A stretch of 64,000 bases of DNA, taken from positions 161,372 through 225,371 of the forward strand of contig JAVBXP010000015.1 in assembly GCA_030824495.1 (NCBI GenBank), written 5' to 3'. Of this stretch, positions 42,673 to 49,340 are shown in pieces; position 1 is the stretch's first letter; every line of letters begins with the position of its first letter. The notes under the pieces are model-generated. The model was not told the DNA's origin. It made no database searches and was given only the letters and a program-made list of their open reading frames with translations. This stretch comes from a bacterium. GTDB taxonomy: Bacteria > Pseudomonadota > Alphaproteobacteria > Caulobacterales > Caulobacteraceae. The translations under genes and the position numbers were made by a program.

Positions 42673-42844
42673 GGAGAGCCTCTCTTCGAAAACGAGGGGC
42701 TGACCGTAGGCGCGCGGGGTGGCGCCTCAATCGACAAATTCTGACAGGGTCGCCAGCAGCCGTACGGCCGCCAAGAATTTTCGCTGCGTCAAACCGCTCC
42801 TTAACCAACCCTGCGCGAGAAGCGCACGGAGGAGACCCAGCCTT

Positions 42845-43210
42845 TTGAAGACCTGCCTCGTCGTCGATGACAGCCGCGTGATCCGTAAGGTCGCGCGCCG
42901 CGTCCTGGAGGATATCGGCTTCTACATCGCCGAGGCTTCCGACGGGCTGGAGGCGCTTGCCTGGTGCCGCACCGAAATGCCCGACGCCGTGCTGCTGGAT
43001 TGGAACATGCCGGTCATGACCGGGCTCGAATTTCTCAAGCAACTTCGCGAGGAGCCCGGCGGCGATGCGCCCAGGGTGGTGTTCTGCACGGTGGAGAATG
43101 ATGTGGAGCGGATCCGCGAAGCGCTCGCCAGCGGCGCGGACGAGTACATCATGAAACCGTTCGACGGCGACATCCTGGTGGCCAAGTTCGCCGAGGTCGG
43201 CTTGGTATGA
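42845..43210 (+). CDS. CheY-like single-domain response regulator
   Basis: 121 aa from TTG, with GGAGGAG at 42830-42836. A lone receiver: KTCLVVDDSRVIRKVARRVLEDIGF, phosphoacceptor in AVLLDWNMPVMTGLEFL and switch Lys in EYIMKPFDGD. Overlaps cheR by four bases (ATGA). Stand-alone CheY/Cle proteins in Caulobacter act on flagellar motor or adhesion; this pair is outside a full chemotaxis operon in this window. Confidence 0.88.
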   Translation: MKTCLVVDDSRVIRKVARRVLEDIGFYIAEASDGLEALAWCRTEMPDAVLLDWNMPVMTGLEFLKQLREEPGGDAPRVVFCTVENDVERIREALASGADEYIMKPFDGDILVAKFAEVGLV

Positions 43211-44034
43211 AATCCGAGGATCGCGAACTGGTGGCCCAGCTCTGCGCTGCGCGTGCGGGCATTCGGGTGGATGTCGAGAAGGTCTATCTGCTGGAAAGCC
43301 GACTTGGGCCGGTGGCCCGCCGGGAAGGCTTCGGGTCGATCGACGACCTGCTGCAGACCCTGCGTGCCCATCGCGAGGATAGATTGGCCTGGACCATCGT
43401 CGAGGCCATGGCCCATGCGGAAACCTCGTTCTTCCGTGACCGCGAGCCGTTCGCCCTGTTCCGCGAAGAGGTTCTGCCGACGCTCGCAAAACGGCGCGAC
43501 GGCCAGCCGGTTCGGCTCTGGTCGGCGGCGTGCGCTTCCGGTCAGGAGGTCTATTCCCTGGCCATGATCATCGAGGACGAACGCGCCCGTCTGCCGGGGC
43601 TGAAGGTCGAGCTGTTCGGCTCCGACCTTAGCGAGCGGCAACTCGAAAAGGCGCAGAGCGGCCTCTATACGCAGTTCGAGGTTCAGCGCGGCCTGCCGAT
43701 CCGCCATCTGGTGAGGCATTTCGAGCAGGCCGATGAGATGTGGGGAATTTCGCCTCGCCTGCGCCAAATGGTGCGCTGGCGGCGGATCAACCTGGTCGCC
43801 GACCTATCGACCGCCGGTCGCTTCGACGTGATTTTTTGCCGCTATGTGCTGTCGGCCCTGATCGAGCCGATGAGGACGCGCCTGCTGGAAAATCTGGCGC
43901 GGGCGCTAAGCCCTGAGGGCTATCTGTTCCTGGGCTCCAATGAGAGCGCCGCCAGTTTGGGCGATGCGTTCCAACCGTTGGAGGGGCGCCCCGGCATCTA
44001 TGCACGCAACCCAGATTTCAGGGTCGCGGCGTAG
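43207..44034 (+). CDS. cheR: CheR-type protein-glutamate methyltransferase
   Basis: 275 aa. N-terminal helical CheR-N domain (DRLAWTIVEAMAHAETSFFRDREPFALF) and the SAM-binding domain (VRLWSAACASGQEVYSLAMII ... LFGSDLSERQLEKAQ ... FDVIFCRYVLSALIE). Methylates chemoreceptors for adaptation. The start overlaps the CheY-like stop. No cheA, cheW or receptors are present in the surrounding window. Confidence 0.92.
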   Translation: MKSEDRELVAQLCAARAGIRVDVEKVYLLESRLGPVARREGFGSIDDLLQTLRAHREDRLAWTIVEAMAHAETSFFRDREPFALFREEVLPTLAKRRDGQPVRLWSAACASGQEVYSLAMIIEDERARLPGLKVELFGSDLSERQLEKAQSGLYTQFEVQRGLPIRHLVRHFEQADEMWGISPRLRQMVRWRRINLVADLSTAGRFDVIFCRYVLSALIEPMRTRLLENLARALSPEGYLFLGSNESAASLGDAFQPLEGRPGIYARNPDFRVAA

Positions 44035-44045
44035 TTCAAAAAGTA

Positions 44046-44067
44046 GAGCCCCGCCGAAGCGGGGCTC
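44046..44067 (-). terminator. intrinsic terminator after the entericidin gene
   Basis: GAGCCCCGC/GCGGGGCTC hairpin with a CGAA-type loop, followed on the minus strand by TACTTTTTG. It is 16 bases past the entericidin stop and also 12 bases past the convergent cheR stop, so it can serve either gene. Confidence 0.8.
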
Positions 44068-44082
44068 ACCAATCTAAAATGT

Positions 44083-44220
44083 TTAGCGCTTGGCGTCTTC
44101 GGCGGTGTCGGTAACCGCGGTGCCTGCGGCCTTCACGTCCTTACCTGCGCCGGAAACGGTGTTGCAGGCGGTGACCGAAAGGCTTGCGGCCAGGACGGCT
44201 AGAATAACGAGCTTGCGCAT
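44083..44220 (-). CDS. entericidin-family small lipoprotein
   Basis: 45 aa, below the size of most gene-calling cut-offs. MRKLVILAVLAASLSVTACNTV is a lipoprotein signal with lipobox SVTAC, followed by GAGKDVKAAGTAVTDTAEDAKR, the amphipathic core typical of EcnA/EcnB. Entericidins are stress-induced toxin/antidote-type lipoproteins. An AGAGAGA site precedes the ATG. A perfect EcfG promoter lies 44-68 bases upstream, and a strong terminator follows, so this is a self-contained stress transcription unit. Confidence 0.85.
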   Translation of the reverse strand: MRKLVILAVLAASLSVTACNTVSGAGKDVKAAGTAVTDTAEDAKR

Positions 44221-44263
44221 GAGCATTCTCTCTTTGGAGGGATAGTGAAACTTGCTGCACCGT

Positions 44264-44288
44264 AACGACTATGCTGCGGCCTGGTTCC
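44264..44288 (-). promoter_or_regulatory. EcfG promoter of the entericidin gene
   Basis: On the minus strand GGAAC (44288-44284), sixteen bases, then CGTT (44267-44264). The expected transcription start is about 44257, about 37 bases before the entericidin ATG. The element lies across the 3' end of the phyK coding region. Confidence 0.8.
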
Positions 44289-45993
44289 CCACAGCGGCCG
44301 CTCGTTTCACGGCCATTTCAGCGGTCGGCGTCGGGAAGACAAGGCGAGCGGTGATGCCGCCCTTTTCGTTCCGCACGACCTCGGCCCGGCCACGGAGCTG
44401 ACGCCCGAAGGCGGTCATCAGGGTGCGGCCGACGCCGGACGTGCTCAGGGCGTCTTCGGGGGCGTTTCCATCGTCGCTGATCTCCAGCGTCGCCTCATCG
44501 CCATGCACCTTGAAGTTCACGCTCAGCGTGCCCCCCTTGCCGGCGAAGGCGTGCTTCTGGGCGTTGGTGACCGCCTCCACCGCGAACAGGGCCAGCGGCG
44601 CCAGCCGGTCGGGGTCGATCACTAGGTCGTCGACATGGATCTCGGTGCGGACGTGCGCGCCCTGGACCGCCTCGGCGGAGATCAGCTGCGCGGTCAGTTC
44701 TTCCAGGAAGGCGCGCAGATCCACGCGCTTCAGGTCGGGTCCCTGATAAAGGGCGCGGTAGATGAGGGCGAGCGCGGTGATCCGCTGGCGCGTATCTGAC
44801 ATCGCCGCGCGCGCGGCCGGATCGGACAGCGCCCTCTGCTGCATGCTGAGCAGGGATGAGATGACCTGAAGGTTGTTTTTCACCCGGTGGTGGATTTCAC
44901 GCATCAGGTCGTCCTTCTGCGCCAGGGAGTCGCGCAGCGAGGCGTCGCGCCCGACAATGGCGTCGGCCATGTCTTCCAACGTCTCGGCCAGATCGCGGAT
45001 CTCGGGCGGTGCGCGGTCGGCGTGGACCGGCCGCACGCTGAGGCGGCCGCGGGCGTAGAGCGCAGCGATCCGCTGCAGATAGGCGATCCAGCGGATCACC
45101 ACGCGCTCAGTGACGACCGACACCGCCACCAGCGCCAGGATGAAGGTCAGGATCGGGAAGACGATACTGGTCAGCGGGTTGAGCGTAGCCCACGAGAACA
45201 GGCCGCCCGACTGCGCTGACAGCACGACATAAAGCTGGTCGCCGACCAAGGGTGCGGCCGAGAACACTCGCTGCTTGCCGCGCAGGTCGCGGTCGTACCA
45301 GACCAGCGAACCCTGCTTTTGCGCCTTTTCACGCCAATCAGCGGGCAGATCGGGGAAAGCCTCCTTGTCGGTGGCGTTGATGTAGCCGCCTGCGCCATCG
45401 ACGAGCGCCACCTCGGCCCCCTTCGGCAACGAGCGGTCGGCCGTGCGAGGGGCGAGACTTTCGAGCGAAATCACCGCCACCAGTGCGCCGTCGAAACCGA
45501 CGCGAGCGTCGGTGGCCGGCACGGCCGCCAGCAAGGCCGGAACGTTGGCGTAGGACGCGCCGGGATCGCGGGTGATCACTAGGCTGTCGCCGGCGGCCAG
45601 GCTCTGGAACCATGGGCGGGTGGCCCGGATCGGGTCGGCCGGCACATTGCCCGCTGCGCAGGCGACGCGCCCGCGCCGATCGAAGCGGATCAGGTTCGAA
45701 TAGCCGGGAATCCGCGCCGTCACCTCGGCGAGCCGCTGGGCGCAATTGAAACCCACGGAACCGGGAGCAAGGGTTTCGAGCAGGATGTCGGCTGCTTCCA
45801 TCCGCGCGCGGGCGGTGGCGGCGCTGCGCTCAGAGGCGGCGGCGAGTCCTTCGCGTAGTTGGACGCTTTCGCGCCGGAAGGCGATCCCCGACTGTAGAAC
45901 GCCGAGCACCAGAACGGGCAAGAGGGCGGCGGCCAGCGCCGCCGTTAACCGGACCCGGATGGTAGATAGGGAACCCCAAGGCGAGACATGCAT
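44269..45993 (-). CDS. phyK: PhyK-like general stress sensor histidine kinase
   Basis: 574 aa HisKA_2/HWE-related kinase. N-terminal membrane helix (about residues 17-37), a large periplasmic sensor region, a second helix (about 270-295), a HAMP-like linker, then the His-box LMREIHHRVKNNLQVISSLLSMQQRA and an ATPase domain (FAVEAVTNAQKHAF, GVGRTLMTAFGRQLRG). PhyK-type kinases phosphorylate PhyR on stress. It lies nine bases after ecfG and so belongs to the nepR-ecfG-phyK unit. Topology and neighbours support the call. Confidence 0.88.
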   Translation of the reverse strand: MHVSPWGSLSTIRVRLTAALAAALLPVLVLGVLQSGIAFRRESVQLREGLAAASERSAATARARMEAADILLETLAPGSVGFNCAQRLAEVTARIPGYSNLIRFDRRGRVACAAGNVPADPIRATRPWFQSLAAGDSLVITRDPGASYANVPALLAAVPATDARVGFDGALVAVISLESLAPRTADRSLPKGAEVALVDGAGGYINATDKEAFPDLPADWREKAQKQGSLVWYDRDLRGKQRVFSAAPLVGDQLYVVLSAQSGGLFSWATLNPLTSIVFPILTFILALVAVSVVTERVVIRWIAYLQRIAALYARGRLSVRPVHADRAPPEIRDLAETLEDMADAIVGRDASLRDSLAQKDDLMREIHHRVKNNLQVISSLLSMQQRALSDPAARAAMSDTRQRITALALIYRALYQGPDLKRVDLRAFLEELTAQLISAEAVQGAHVRTEIHVDDLVIDPDRLAPLALFAVEAVTNAQKHAFAGKGGTLSVNFKVHGDEATLEISDDGNAPEDALSTSGVGRTLMTAFGRQLRGRAEVVRNEKGGITARLVFPTPTAEMAVKRAAAVGNQAAA

Positions 45994-46002
45994 CCTCTCA
46001 GC

Positions 46003-46608
46003 CTAACGAACAGTACTCAGCCGCTCCGCGTCGGCGAGAATCGAGCTCATGGCGTCTCCAGCCGCGCTCCCGTCCCGCTCGTATGAGCCGTCTTCCAAAA
46101 TAGCATGGAGCGCGCGGCGCGCCCGGCTCACGCGGCTTTTCACTGTGCCGACAGCGCAGCCGCAAATGTCTGCGGCTTCTTCGTAGGCGAAGCCGCCAGC
46201 ACCGACGAGGATCAGGGCTTCGCGTTGTTCCGGCGGTAGTTGAGCCAGACTTAGGCGAAGTTCGTCCAGCGCCACCGGAGCTTCCGGATCATCCACCGCG
46301 ACCAGGGTGCGTTCGGCGGCTTCCTGGTCAAGCTGGGTCTGGCGCCAGGATCGACGCTTTTCGGAATAGAACTGGTTGCGCAGGATCATGAAGGTCCAGG
46401 CCTTCATGTTGGTGCCCATCTGGAAGCTGGCGCGAGCGTCCCAGGCCTTCATCATGGCGTCCTGGGCCAGATCGTCCGCCCCGGCCGGCTCGCCGGCCAG
46501 AGTCCTGGCGAAGGCGCGAAGATGCGGGATAAGCTTGACCAGCTCGCGCTTGAAAGCTTCGTCAACCGCGGGATCGGTGGGCGGCCGGGCCTTGCTGTCG
46601 CCCGCCAT
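46003..46608 (-). CDS. ecfG: general stress sigma factor EcfG (SigT)
   Basis: 201 aa ECF sigma factor. Region 2: FARTLAGEPAGADDLAQDAMMKAWDARASFQMGTNMKAWTFMILRNQFYSEKRR. Region 4: LSLAQLPPEQREALILVGAGGFAYEEAADICGCAVGTVKSRVSRARRAL. It is the EcfG group by sequence and by neighbours (nepR immediately upstream with a one-base overlap, phyR divergent, phyK downstream). It recognises GGAAC-N16/17-CGTT promoters, many of which occur nearby. Confidence 0.95.
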   Translation of the reverse strand: MAGDSKARPPTDPAVDEAFKRELVKLIPHLRAFARTLAGEPAGADDLAQDAMMKAWDARASFQMGTNMKAWTFMILRNQFYSEKRRSWRQTQLDQEAAERTLVAVDDPEAPVALDELRLSLAQLPPEQREALILVGAGGFAYEEAADICGCAVGTVKSRVSRARRALHAILEDGSYERDGSAAGDAMSSILADAERLSTVR

Positions 46609-46796
46609 CAGCCATTCTCCGCGGTCTTCTTGTCGGCTTGACGAAGGATGGCGAGGAACTCGTCCGGGACGGGTTCGCTGACGACCTCATCGAACATTTG
46701 ACGCAATCGCACGCCAATCGCCTGCTGACGCAGCCGGGCTTCGTCCAGCGCCGCCGGCGCGTGGCGCCGATCTTCAGTGGCTCGTTGTTCTATCAT
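46608..46796 (-). CDS. nepR: anti-sigma factor NepR
   Basis: 62 aa from ATG at 46796: MIEQRATEDRRH, then the conserved helix pair DEARLRQQAIGVRLRQMFDEVVSEPVPDEFLAIL. NepR sequesters EcfG until phosphorylated PhyR takes it away. The stop overlaps the ecfG start (TGATG). The start is uncertain: no clear ribosome site precedes 46796, and a longer frame begins at ATG 46898, which coincides with the predicted EcfG transcription start. The shorter form matches the family length. Confidence 0.88.
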   Translation of the reverse strand: MIEQRATEDRRHAPAALDEARLRQQAIGVRLRQMFDEVVSEPVPDEFLAILRQADKKTAENG

Positions 46797-46904
46797 GGCA
46801 TCGGCGCCCGGCTTTCGCGGAGCCCGCCCCCTCGGTTCGTTATCGTGGCCCGTCAACGCCTCACCCCACCCAGGGTTCCATGATCCCGCATATAGCATGG
46901 GGAA

Positions 46905-46930
46905 AACCAGTTTCTGAGGGAACCGGTTCC
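46905..46930 (-). promoter_or_regulatory. EcfG promoter of nepR-ecfG-phyK
   Basis: Minus strand GGAAC (46930-46926), seventeen bases, GGTT (46908-46905). It shares the GGGAACCGGTTCCC palindrome (46918-46931) with the divergent phyR promoter. Autoregulation of the sigma factor is expected. Confidence 0.7.
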
Positions 46931-46943
46931 CAAAGGCGACGTT
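46919..46943 (+). promoter_or_regulatory. EcfG promoter of phyR
   Basis: Plus strand GGAAC (46919-46923), sixteen bases, CGTT (46940-46943). It drives phyR, whose TTG start is 80 bases downstream. Its -35 overlaps that of the nepR promoter within one perfect 14-base palindrome. Confidence 0.85.
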
Positions 46944-47022
46944 TGGAGCACATGATGCGCCCCCGTTGGGGAAGGTTCCCCCGTGGGCGTAAAATTTTCA
47001 TCTCCTAGGGAGGGGTTTTACC

Positions 47023-47820
47023 TTGAGTCTTCTTGCCCGATTGGCGCCGCATCTGCCCTATGTGCGCCGCTATGCGCGCGCGCTAACGGGCGACCAGACG
47101 ACCGGCGACCATTATGTTCGCGTCGCATTGGAAGCTGTCGCCGCCGGTGACCGGGTGCTTGAGGACAGCCTCACCCCGCGGGTCGCGCTCTATCACGTCT
47201 TCCACGCGATCTGGCTTTCGACCGGTGCGCAACTTGAAGCGCCCGGCGATGACGAGGGCGGTGTCGATGACGCCAGCCGTCGCCTGATGCGCATCGCGCC
47301 GCGCTCGCGCCAGGCCTTCTTGCTCACGGCGCTCGAGGGCTTCACGCCGTCGGAGGCTGCTCAGATCCTGGGCGTGGACTTCCCCGAGGTCGAACGTCTG
47401 ATCGCCGAAGCCCAGTCCGAGATCGACGCCGAGCTCGCCACTGACGTCCTGATCATCGAGGATGAACCGGTCATCGCCGCCGATATCGAGGCGCTGGTCA
47501 CCGAGCTTGGCCATACCGTGGTCGACATCGCCGCGACGCGCACAGAAGCGGTCGATGCGGTCGCCCGTAAGACTCCGGGTCTGGTCCTGGCGGACATCCA
47601 ACTCGCCGACGGTTCGTCCGGGATCGACGCGGTCAAGGATATCCTGGCGCGCTTCGATGTGCCGGTGATCTTCATCACTGCCTTCCCCGAGCGCCTGCTG
47701 ACCGGTGAACGGCCCGAGCCGACCTTCCTGATCACCAAGCCGTTCCAGCCGGAAACGGTGAAGGCGGCGATCGGCCAGGCGCTGTTCTTCCACCCGCGCA
47801 ACACCCGCAAGGCTGCCTAG
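47023..47820 (+). CDS. phyR: PhyR response regulator / anti-anti-sigma factor
   Basis: 265 aa from TTG, with AGGGAGGGG upstream. N-terminal sigma-like domain (residues 1-135) with an EcfG-like region 4 mimic (SRQAFLLTALEGFTPSEAAQILGVDFPEVERLI), then a receiver (140-260): VLIIEDEPVIAADIEALV, phosphoacceptor Asp about 191 in LVLADIQLADGSSG, Thr-containing FITAFPERLLTG and Lys about 239 in TKPF, the FAT GUY type. Phosphorylated PhyR binds NepR and frees EcfG. Divergent from nepR-ecfG-phyK. Confidence 0.96.
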   Translation: MSLLARLAPHLPYVRRYARALTGDQTTGDHYVRVALEAVAAGDRVLEDSLTPRVALYHVFHAIWLSTGAQLEAPGDDEGGVDDASRRLMRIAPRSRQAFLLTALEGFTPSEAAQILGVDFPEVERLIAEAQSEIDAELATDVLIIEDEPVIAADIEALVTELGHTVVDIAATRTEAVDAVARKTPGLVLADIQLADGSSGIDAVKDILARFDVPVIFITAFPERLLTGERPEPTFLITKPFQPETVKAAIGQALFFHPRNTRKAA

Positions 47821-47822
47821 CC

Positions 47823-47847
47823 GGAACGGCGGCGATCACCTCGCGTT
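47823..47847 (+). promoter_or_regulatory. EcfG promoter upstream of the first DUF1328 gene
   Basis: GGAAC (47823-47827), sixteen bases, CGTT (47844-47847), just after the phyR stop. Predicted start about 47854, that is, within the 5' arm of the phyR terminator. Confidence 0.7.
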
Positions 47848-47851
47848 CTTG

Positions 47852-47883
47852 AAACGCCGCGTCGATCTCGGCGCGGCGTTTTT
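47852..47883 (+). terminator. intrinsic terminator after phyR
   Basis: AAACGCCGCG/CGCGGCGTTT arms with a ten-base loop, followed by TT; the T-tract continues to 47883. It lies downstream of the EcfG promoter at 47823 and before the DUF1328 ATG. Confidence 0.75.
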
Positions 47884-47901
47884 CATTTGCGGGAGAATTC
47901 G

Positions 47902-48075
47902 ATGCTGGGTTGGGCTCTGTTGTTCGCCGTCCTCGCCGTGTTGGCCGGCTTTCTGGGCTTTGTGGGCCTGGCCGGCTTCGCCGCGACCGTGGCCAAGGTG
48001 CTCTTTGTGATCTTCCTGGTCCTGCTGGTGGTCAGCTTCGTGGTCCGGGCGGTCAAAGGGCAGTCGGTGCTCTAG
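47902..48075 (+). CDS. DUF1328 small membrane protein (copy 1)
   Basis: 57 aa from MLGWALLFAVLAVLAGFLGF, two membrane helices (about residues 3-25 and 32-49), the DUF1328 pattern ending VVRAVKGQSVL. GGGAG precedes the ATG. An EcfG promoter lies upstream, although the phyR terminator stands between. A paralogue is at 52173. Proteins of this family are common in alphaproteobacterial stress regulons; function unknown. Confidence 0.82.
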   Translation: MLGWALLFAVLAVLAGFLGFVGLAGFAATVAKVLFVIFLVLLVVSFVVRAVKGQSVL

Positions 48076-48097
48076 CCGCATCGTTCGACGACCACGA

Positions 48098-48129
48098 AAA
48101 AGCGGCCGCCTGATGGGGCGGCCGCTTTT
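48098..48129. terminator. bidirectional intrinsic terminator
   Basis: AAAAGCGGCCGCC/GGCGGCCGCTTTT hairpin with a six-base loop; flanked by A and T tracts, so it can end both the DUF1328 gene and the minus-strand gene at 48150. Confidence 0.85.
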
Positions 48130-48149
48130 GTATATCCGACCAGGCTGGT

Positions 48150-48419
48150 CTAGTTGGGCGGAGTGTTCGGCGATGAAGTGGTCTGTTGGGCCGCCGGGTC
48201 GCCCATATTGAAGGCGGCGGCGTCAGCCGGCTGACGCGCGTTGTTGGGAGCGGTGGAGGCCAGGTCGTCGGCCCGCCACGACCAAGCTGCAAACAGAGCG
48301 AGGGCGGCCAGGGCAGTCGACACCACCAGTACCCAGAACATGTGAACGCCGAAGCGCCCTTGCCGGGCGCTCGTGGCGTTGAGCGTGGAACGGGAAGAGT
48401 GGCGCGAGAGAATGGCCAT
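48150..48419 (-). CDS. small single-pass membrane protein of the stress cluster
   Basis: 89 aa, not recognised. A basic N-terminus (MAILSRHSSRSTLNATSARQ) precedes one membrane helix (about residues 25-46, HMFWVLVVSTALAALALFAAW), then a polar Ala/Asn/Pro-rich tail. AGGAGGCG precedes the ATG. It is 18 bases downstream of another small membrane-protein gene on the same strand, apparently in one unit driven by the EcfG promoter at 48677-48701. Function unknown. Confidence 0.65.
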   Translation of the reverse strand: MAILSRHSSRSTLNATSARQGRFGVHMFWVLVVSTALAALALFAAWSWRADDLASTAPNNARQPADAAAFNMGDPAAQQTTSSPNTPPN

Positions 48420-48437
48420 GGATGTCGCCTCCTGAAA

Positions 48438-48632
48438 TTAGTGGGGGAGCTGGCTGAAGGGGCCGGGCGGCGTCGGTCGAGATGCGTCATTGCGGACCAC
48501 CGACATCTGGCCCAGCAGCGCGCCAGCCAACGCGACCGACAGAATGACGGCCAACGCAATCCAGCGTCGGCGCACCGGTCGGCTACCGGATGAAATGATC
48601 AGGCTGTGTGGGTCGTCATGAGTGCCGATCAC
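48438..48632 (-). CDS. small membrane protein of the stress cluster
   Basis: 64 aa, not recognised. Start taken at GTG 48632 (AGGGGCGA upstream); a TTG at 48659 would add nine residues. A basic segment (SGSRPVRRRW) is followed by one membrane helix (about residues 26-47, IALAVILSVALAGALLGQ) and a short polar tail. The EcfG promoter at 48677-48701 lies 37 bases upstream of the longer start. First gene of a two-gene unit. Function unknown. Confidence 0.55.
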   Translation of the reverse strand: MIGTHDDPHSLIISSGSRPVRRRWIALAVILSVALAGALLGQMSVVRNDASRPTPPGPFSQLPH

Positions 48633-48676
48633 GGTCTTCGCCCCTGACAAGACGGGCAACGGACCCGCATCTGGCT

Positions 48677-48701
48677 AACGTGCCGGCGGTGCGGGTGTTC
48701 C
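48677..48701 (-). promoter_or_regulatory. EcfG promoter of the small membrane protein operon
   Basis: Minus strand GGAAC (48701-48697), sixteen bases, CGTT (48680-48677). Predicted start about 48669, just ahead of the 48632 start codon. Confidence 0.8.
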
Positions 48702-48772
48702 AATTCACGGGCCAGGAACACATCTGCATGCCTGGGCTTCGGTTGAGGGGGCCGATCCCCTATCTTAGGGGC

Positions 48773-49144
48773 ATGACTCGTTCGATGATCGCTCTCTTCA
48801 CTGCCGCCCTGCTCGCCTCAGCCGCTGGTCTGCCGGCCCACGCCCAGGCTCCTTCGGCGTCCGCCCACGGGGTCGACACCGCGCAGGGCGGCACGACCGC
48901 CGCGCAACTGGTCGGCCGTACCGTTCGGGGCCGCGATGGCGTCGTTCTCGGTGAGGTGGAGCGCGTCACTTTGCGCCGCGACGGATCCCCGGCCCAGGTG
49001 TTGGTGCGACCGAAAGGGCCGCGCCCAGGTGGGCCGCGCAGCCTCTCCTATGGCTCGCTGCGGATCGAGAGCGACGGGCTTTCGACCCCCCTGACTCTCG
49101 CCGAGTTCAACGCCATGCCGGTGATTGACGTAGAGTCGAAATAG
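48773..49144 (+). CDS. secreted PRC-barrel-like protein
   Basis: 123 aa from MTRSMIALFTAALLASAAG, signal peptide cleaved near AHAQ. The mature part contains TAAQLVGRTVRGRDGVVLGEVERVTLRRDGSPAQVLVRP, a PRC-barrel-type beta pattern. Earlier in-frame codons upstream are non-coding. No EcfG promoter was found for it. Predicted periplasmic; function unknown. Confidence 0.72.
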   Translation: MTRSMIALFTAALLASAAGLPAHAQAPSASAHGVDTAQGGTTAAQLVGRTVRGRDGVVLGEVERVTLRRDGSPAQVLVRPKGPRPGGPRSLSYGSLRIESDGLSTPLTLAEFNAMPVIDVESK

Positions 49145-49169
49145 GCCCGAAAAAATTTCGCGCGTCGCG

Positions 49170-49194
49170 GGAACGATTGGCATGGGGGCGGGTT
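49170..49194 (+). promoter_or_regulatory. EcfG-type promoter of the candidate sRNA
   Basis: GGAAC (49170-49174), sixteen bases, GGTT (49191-49194). Transcription would start about 49201. The -10 is GGTT rather than CGTT, as in the nepR promoter. Confidence 0.7.
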
Positions 49195-49200
49195 TATGGA

Positions 49201-49326
49201 TTGCGGAGGCGGCGACGCCCCCCCCGACTTGAGGCCGGCCTCCAGGCCGGTCTGCTGCCTCCGCACCCCCTTTTCTCGATGATGCAGCCTCAAACAGGCG
49301 GACCCGCTGGGCCCGCCTTTTCTTTT
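49201..49326 (+). ncRNA. gsrN: candidate general-stress small RNA (GsrN-like)
   Basis: A roughly 124-base transcript inferred from an EcfG promoter just upstream and a terminator at its end. Its 5' half forms an 11-pair stem (GCGGAGGCGGC at 49203-49213 with GCTGCCTCCGC at 49254-49264, one G-U pair) enclosing a run of eight C (49218-49225) and an inner GGCCGGCCT-type hairpin. The 3' end is the hairpin GGCGGACCCGCTGGGCCCGCC (49297-49317) followed by TTTTCTTTT. There is no reading frame with a ribosome site. Caulobacter GsrN is an EcfG/SigT-controlled sRNA with an exposed C-rich loop that pairs with mRNAs; the architecture here agrees, but sequence homology has not been tested. Confidence 0.65.
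49297..49326 (+). terminator. intrinsic terminator of the candidate sRNA
   Basis: GGCGG(A)CC/GG(C)CCGCC hairpin at 49297-49317 followed by TTTTCTTTT. It lies 14 bases before the convergent OmpA-family stop. Confidence 0.85.
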
Positions 49327-49340
49327 GGTGGCCCTACCGC

